From G963667675 sp964291545 (GTDB lineage Bacteria; Chloroflexota; Dehalococcoidia; Lucifugimonadales; UBA3495), in assembly GCA_964291545.2 (NCBI GenBank), contig OZ219859.1:1-64000 (forward strand): a DNA stretch of 64,000 nt. Reading direction: 5' to 3'. Below are positions 59,886 to 64,000 of this stretch, in pieces. The notes beneath the pieces are model-generated. The model did not search any database, was not told where the DNA came from, and was given only the letters and a program-made list of their open reading frames with translations. A program made the position numbers and the translations under genes. The first letter of the stretch is position 1, and every line of letters begins with the position of its first letter.

Positions 59886-60598
59886 GCGGGGCCCTTCTGG
59901 CAGTAGCATTGCGGCAGGCGGCCAGCCCAGGGCGGCTGGCCCTGATATTGCTGTTGGGACTGCTGCCGCTGGTGGTTGGCGCAATCTTGCGGGCGACAGG
60001 CAACGACGACGACCTGATAGAGGCGGTGCTGGACCCCCTGGTGATTGCCCTGTTCCTGCCGATAGCCGTCATGACGGTGGCTACCACCGCCTTCGGGAAC
60101 GAGGTGGAGGACCGTACCCTGGGTCTGTTGACGACCAAGCCGGCCCCCCGCGGCTATATCGTCCTGGTAAAGCTGGGAGCAACGTTGGCGATAACCGCTC
60201 CAATGGTGGTTGTCCTGTCGGTAATCGTGACGTTGATGGGGGACGCAGGCGACCCGGCCCGAGCGGCTCTTGCGGCGGCAATAGGCGCTGCCCTGGGAGT
60301 GTTGGCGTATGCTGCGATATTCATCTGGGCGGGGTTGATAACCAGCCGCGCCCTGGGGTTCGGCCTGGCCTATGTCCTGATATGGGAAGCGTTGATGACC
60401 AGCCTGATCGACGGCGCGAGGTTCCTTAGCGTGCGCAGCTACACCAAGAGCATCATGCAGGGGCTGGACGATGGGACGTTCGACGTCTTTGCGCGGGACC
60501 CCATTGGGCTGCCCGTGGCGCTGGTAGGGGTGGCAATCGTCTCGGTGGTGTTCACGTTCTTGACCGTGCGCCGCCTCAGCAACATGGACGTGCCGTAG
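59882..60598 (+). CDS. ABC transporter permease
   Basis: The 238-residue protein has six membrane segments (LALILLLGLLPLVVGAIL, LVIALFLPIAVMTVATTAF, GATLAITAPMVVVLSVIVTL). The motif GNEVEDRTLGLLTTKPAPRG lies on the coupling helix typical of ABC-2 permeases. It starts at a TTG overlapping the ATPase stop (TTGA) and ends the four-gene exporter operon. Confidence 0.85.
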   Translation: MSGALLAVALRQAASPGRLALILLLGLLPLVVGAILRATGNDDDLIEAVLDPLVIALFLPIAVMTVATTAFGNEVEDRTLGLLTTKPAPRGYIVLVKLGATLAITAPMVVVLSVIVTLMGDAGDPARAALAAAIGAALGVLAYAAIFIWAGLITSRALGFGLAYVLIWEALMTSLIDGARFLSVRSYTKSIMQGLDDGTFDVFARDPIGLPVALVGVAIVSVVFTFLTVRRLSNMDVP

Positions 60599-60631
60599 CG
60601 GCGCGTCTAAGCACCTGAGACCGACCCTCTC

Positions 60632-60656
60632 GTTCGCCCTGAGGGAAATCGAAGGG
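60632..60656. repeat. Second repeat family, 25-bp copy (forward)
   Basis: GTTCGCCCTGAGGGAAATCG plus GAAGG-type end is the exact reverse complement of 21792-21816. It lies in the convergent gap between the ABC operon and the lipoprotein hydrolase. Confidence 0.7.
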
Positions 60657-60665
60657 TTGCCCCGG

Positions 60666-62321
60666 TCACTCCTGCCCGCAGACCGCCCTTCTATCCTCCG
60701 GATAAACGCCGTCAATTAACACCCGGTGCACGAGGCGGTTTACGCATTGGTTGTCGGGGTAGACGGTGTGGGTAGGGTGGGAAGTCTCCACCAGGTAGCC
60801 GTTGCTCAGGACATCGGCCACCAGTTCTTCGGACTCGCCGAAAGAAGTGAAGGGGTCCGCGTGGTTGCCGATGACCAGTATCGGGACGCCGCCGCCGTCC
60901 AGGGGTACGTCCAGCGGTTGAGGGGCGAACTGGTCGTAGAACGTGCATGCGCTGGAGAACCCAGGGTCTATCGCGGCCAGCAATGGAAACATGTCGTTTA
61001 TTACATCGTCGATGAGTCCTGACTCGGCCAGCCGGATGGAGCGGTCGAGGTCCGGATACAAGACCCAGCCGTCCAGGCAGTTGACGTGGCCGGTGAAGTT
61101 GGCGGCGGTGGGCTCGTCGTCGAACTGTATATTGGCGAATTGCAGCAGGATAGACGGGTCGTCCCTCTCGTTGAGTTCATGGAGGCCGTACCACAACAGG
61201 GGCCAGGCTTCCTGGGTGTACAGCGTCGAGAGAACCCCGAATATCCCGGCCAGGGGGTGGCCGTCGGCCGCGGCGACGACCAAGTCCAGCTTCTTGACGG
61301 CTTCCAGGAAGTAGCCGACCGGGTCTCCGTCGTTGTATATGGGGCAGTCGGGGTCGGCGCAAGCCAGCAACGCCTGCCCCAGCAAGTCGGCAAGGGGAGC
61401 CGTTTCCTCGATGGACTCTTCGATACGCTCTTGGAGGGTGGCGGCCGGGTCTACCGGGTTGTCGGCGCCGTCCACCACCATGGCCCTGACCGACTGGGGA
61501 AAGAGGGTGGCGTACCAGATTCCAAGCTCGGACCCGTAGGAGAAACCCAGGTAGGAGACTTGATCTGCGCCCAGGGCCAGCCGTATGGCGTCCATGTCGT
61601 TGGCAACGTACTGGGAGTGCAGCAGGGCCCCAACGGGCCCCATGGACTGGATGCACAGGTTGGCCGCAGCCTCGCCGGCGGCGATCTCTTCCGGCGTGTC
61701 GATGTTCCCGTCGATGGTTGCGAGGAGAGCGATCTGCTCGCCGGGTTCCCCGCAGGCGAACTCAGGCTCCGACGCTCCCACGCCGCGTGGGTCGAAGCCG
61801 ACTATGTCGAAGTGCTCGAGTAACTCGGCAGGGAACAGCCCCTCGTAGAGCCGCTCTACGAAGTCGATGCCGCTCTCTCCGGGACCGCCGGGATTCACCA
61901 GGAGATAGCCGATTCGCTGGTCGGGCGACTTGGCGCGAAGCACGTTGACGGCGATCTTGATGATGGCGACGGCGGGGTCCCGGTAGTCCGCCGGGACATC
62001 CACGAACCCGCACTCCAGGTTGGACTGGCCGCATGGCCTCCAATCTATCTGCTCTCCCGCCGGTGCGGCGGTGGGCTCGGGCGATGGCGTAGATGTTGCC
62101 GCTGGAGGCGTCGGTTGAGGCGGCGCGGTTGGGGTGGGGGTGAAAGTCGGCGGCGGCGGCGTCTGCGTTGGGACCGGGGTGGCAGCGGGAGCCGGGGCAA
62201 TGGTGGGCGCGGTCGTCCGGGTCGGCTGAGTCCCTTCCTCCGCAGCAGGGGCAGGGTTGTCACAGGCCAAGCCGACTACGGCGGCCATCGCCAGCACGCC
62301 AATGAGTAACGAAACCTTCAG
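60666..62321 (-). CDS. Lipoprotein alpha/beta hydrolase, S33/TAP-like peptidase
   Basis: The protein has a lipoprotein signal (LLIGVLAMAAVVGLAC) and a Pro/Thr-rich linker. The hydrolase domain has LVNPGGPGESGIDFVERLYE, FDPRGVGASEP and the nucleophile elbow LGFSYGSELG. NHADPF contains the Asp and TSHPTHTVYP the catalytic His, in the TAP-like C-terminal domain. It is probably an exported tripeptidyl or prolyl aminopeptidase-like enzyme. The start is uncertain: AGGAGAAAAA precedes a CTG at 62321 that gives a perfect 20-residue signal, while the nearest ATG (62381) gives an overlong one. Confidence 0.85.
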   Translation of the reverse strand: MKVSLLIGVLAMAAVVGLACDNPAPAAEEGTQPTRTTAPTIAPAPAATPVPTQTPPPPTFTPTPTAPPQPTPPAATSTPSPEPTAAPAGEQIDWRPCGQSNLECGFVDVPADYRDPAVAIIKIAVNVLRAKSPDQRIGYLLVNPGGPGESGIDFVERLYEGLFPAELLEHFDIVGFDPRGVGASEPEFACGEPGEQIALLATIDGNIDTPEEIAAGEAAANLCIQSMGPVGALLHSQYVANDMDAIRLALGADQVSYLGFSYGSELGIWYATLFPQSVRAMVVDGADNPVDPAATLQERIEESIEETAPLADLLGQALLACADPDCPIYNDGDPVGYFLEAVKKLDLVVAAADGHPLAGIFGVLSTLYTQEAWPLLWYGLHELNERDDPSILLQFANIQFDDEPTAANFTGHVNCLDGWVLYPDLDRSIRLAESGLIDDVINDMFPLLAAIDPGFSSACTFYDQFAPQPLDVPLDGGGVPILVIGNHADPFTSFGESEELVADVLSNGYLVETSHPTHTVYPDNQCVNRLVHRVLIDGVYPEDRRAVCGQE

Positions 62322-62470
62322 TTTTTCTCCTGAGATGGTCAATATTGCCGTAGCTGCGCTGAAACGAGGAAGTTGTAACATCCAGTACGCTGATCGGACT
62401 AGGCCCGGATTCTTGGACTGCGGACGGCTGTGCCGGGCGAGGAGCGACCATGCCTGTGGCCCAGGCATAG

Positions 62471-62476
62471 TATAAT
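62471..62476 (+). promoter_or_regulatory. Probable -10 element for prfB
   Basis: A perfect TATAAT lies 75 bp upstream of the prfB ATG. No good -35 is seen at normal spacing, so confidence is modest. Confidence 0.4.
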
Positions 62477-62551
62477 TTAGTGACTTCAAACAGCTAAATT
62501 CAGTCTAGGCAGTGGCCTGGACGATGTGAATGACTCTCAGGAGAATCGAAG

Positions 62552-63659
62552 ATGGAACAGCTCAAGCAGAATGCACAAGCAATTCACCAAAAGGTCGAAT
62601 CCGTGGTGGAGCGTCTTTGACCTGGCCGGCAAAGAAAAGTCCATTGCGCTTCTGGAAAAAGAATCGGCCAGTCCCGACTTTTGGGATGACCCCAGGCAGG
62701 CCCAGCGAAAAATGCGGCAGCTGGTGCGCCTCAAGGAGACGCTGGCCCTGTGGAACGACTTGAGGTCTCGGGCCCAAAACCTGTCGGAACTGGTGGAACT
62801 GGCCCTGGAGGAACAGGACACGTCGCTGGGAGCGCAATTGGAGGACGAGGCGGATGAGATTTCCGGCATCCTCCGCCGGGAAGAGATCAACCTGACGCTG
62901 TCCGGCCCTTACGACGACCGGCCGGCCATAGTTACGGTGCAGGCCGGGGCCGGAGGAACGGACTCCCAGGATTGGGCGGAGATGCTGCTGCGGATGTACC
63001 TGAGATGGGCCGAGAACCAGTCCCGGCCCGTGCAGGTGATGGACATGTCCCACGGTGAGGAAGCGGGGCTCCGCAGCGGCACCCTGGAAATCGGCGGGAA
63101 CTACGCCTCGGGCTATTTGAGCGCGGAGAGGGGCGTGCACCGCCTGGTGCGCTTGTCCCCCTTCGACCCCAACCACCTGCGCCACACGTCCTTTGCCTCG
63201 GTGGAGGTTATACCGGCGGCGGAAGAGGAATCCGAGGCCCAGGTGCGGTCGGACGAGGTCAAGATGGACTTCTTCAGGTCCAGCGGGCCGGGAGGGCAGA
63301 ACGTCCAGAAGGTGGCCTCGGCGGTGCGGTTGACCCACATCCCGACGGGAATAGTGATTTCCTGCCAGAATGAACGGTCCCAACACCAAAACCGGGAATT
63401 CGCCATGCGCATCCTGCGGGCGAAGCTGCTGGCCCGGCAAACCGAAGAGCGGGCGGAGGAGTTGGCCAAGCTGCGGGGTGATCGAGTGACCCCGGAGTGG
63501 GGAAACCAAATCCGAAGCTACGTACTACATCCCTATAAGTCGGTGAAAGACCACCGCACCGACCACCAGAGCACCAGGCCGGAACAGGTGTTGGACGGGG
63601 AGCTTGACCAGTTTATTGAGGCGTACCTGCTGACGACGGTGGGTAAGGGAACGAGTTAG
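62552..63659 (+). CDS. prfB: Peptide chain release factor 2, with programmed +1 frameshift
   Basis: RF2 ends translation at UGA and UAA. The first 22 codons from the ATG at 62552 (MEQLKQNAQAIHQKVESVVE, then RL) end at CTT TGA, and the protein continues in the +1 frame with DLAGKEKSIALLEKE. The second part has SPDFWDDP, VRLSPFDPNHLRHTSF (SPF region) and SSGPGGQNVQKV with the catalytic GGQ. Total length about 368 residues. AGGAG precedes the ATG by 8 nt. The frameshift lets RF2 level control its own synthesis. Confidence 0.93.
62606..62621 (+). promoter_or_regulatory. prfB +1 frameshift site
   Basis: The slippery CTT TGA C is at 62615-62621. A Shine-Dalgarno-like GTGGAG lies three bases upstream, as in other prfB genes. 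Reading CTT then GAC restores the RF2 frame. Confidence 0.9.
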
Positions 63660-63668
63660 AGGGGCAGG

Positions 63669-64000
63669 TCAGCAGTTGTCGAGGATGTGGCCCATCCTCG
63701 CCCGCTTGGTGCGCAGGTAGGCGCGGTTCTCTTCGGTTACGTCGCCTTCCACCGCTACCCTTTCCACTACTTCCAGGTCAAACCCTGCGAGGCCAACCAC
63801 TTTACGGGGGTTGTTGGTCAAAAAGCGGAGCTTGCGGACTCCAAGGTCCTGTAATATCTGGGCGCCCGCCCCGTAGTGGCGCATGTCCGGGTCGAAGCCC
63901 AGGCTCCGGTTGGCGTCGACGGTGTCCGAGCCGTGGTCCTGCAGGGAGTAGGCCTTGATCTTGTTGTGCAGCCCGATGCCGCGGCCCTCTTGACGCATGT
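63669..64000 (-). CDS. ribA: GTP cyclohydrolase II, C-terminal part (cut by window edge)
   Basis: The visible C-terminal 110 residues begin RQEGRGIGLHNKIKAYSLQD and continue DTVDANRSLGFDPDMRHYGA and LTNNPRKVVGLAGFDLEVVE. They include the conserved catalytic Arg region and the NNPxK loop of GTP cyclohydrolase II (first step of riboflavin synthesis). The gene may be a stand-alone ribA or the end of a ribBA fusion; the start lies beyond base 64,000. It converges on prfB. Confidence 0.92.
   Translation of the reverse strand, partial: MRQEGRGIGLHNKIKAYSLQDHGSDTVDANRSLGFDPDMRHYGAGAQILQDLGVRKLRFLTNNPRKVVGLAGFDLEVVERVAVEGDVTEENRAYLRTKRARMGHILDNC

Overview
The window looks like a chromosome segment of an uncultured Chloroflexota, most like Dehalococcoidia/SAR202. 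The evidence is GC-rich coding, Pro/Thr-rich lipoprotein linkers, a complex I operon without nuoEFG, a type E succinate dehydrogenase with a CCG-domain third subunit, frequent TTG starts and a dispersed palindromic repeat. The assignment is inferred from gene content; no phylogeny was possible.

Left third, about 1-17,100, is accessory DNA. Bases 1-8,050 hold a tightly overlapping minus-strand cassette that matches the PRTRC (ParB-related, ThiF-related cassette) ubiquitin-like system: a ubiquitin-fold protein C, E2-like protein B, JAMM peptidase protein A and E1-like ThiF protein, with a DUF2958 gene downstream and a SNF2-type helicase and small ORFs upstream. It is followed by hicAB, a type I methyltransferase gene without hsdS or hsdR, an AlpA-type regulator, a HExxH lipoprotein, a PaREP1/HEPN-like protein and a PadR regulator with a broken membrane protein. 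A tRNA-Met at 17,105-17,176 marks the change to core-like genes.

From 17,460 to 20,345 lie moaC, rnhA, moaA and rdgB. The rdgB gene carries an in-frame insertion made from the dispersed repeat. Two identical inverted 1,047-bp IS481-family copies (20,690-21,736 and 23,261-24,307) flank an IS110 transposase. Both are inserted at GGAAT inside copies of the same repeat.

The core metabolic block runs from 24,400 to 51,000: nuoABCDHIJK, a DUF2007-like gene, nuoLMN, a decayed hicAB locus, nadK, a Nudix hydrolase and sdhAB plus a CCG subunit on the plus strand. On the minus strand are mdh, icd, a J-like membrane protein, a YyaL-type thioredoxin-fold protein, a HicB-like protein, thrS and fhs. Together they describe a respiratory chain fed by succinate and by a non-NADH (probably ferredoxin) complex I, with TCA-cycle and C1-folate steps.

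The most unusual locus is 51,126-56,844: a GPP34 (GOLPH3-like) domain fused to a cytochrome P450, convergent with a sterol-24-C-methyltransferase-like gene and an MMPL/RND exporter. This may be an unrecognised lipid or isoprenoid tailoring module. It is followed by a four-gene ABC exporter set (the first ATPase has a frameshift), an S33-type lipoprotein hydrolase, prfB with its programmed +1 frameshift, and the end of a GTP cyclohydrolase II gene cut by the window edge.
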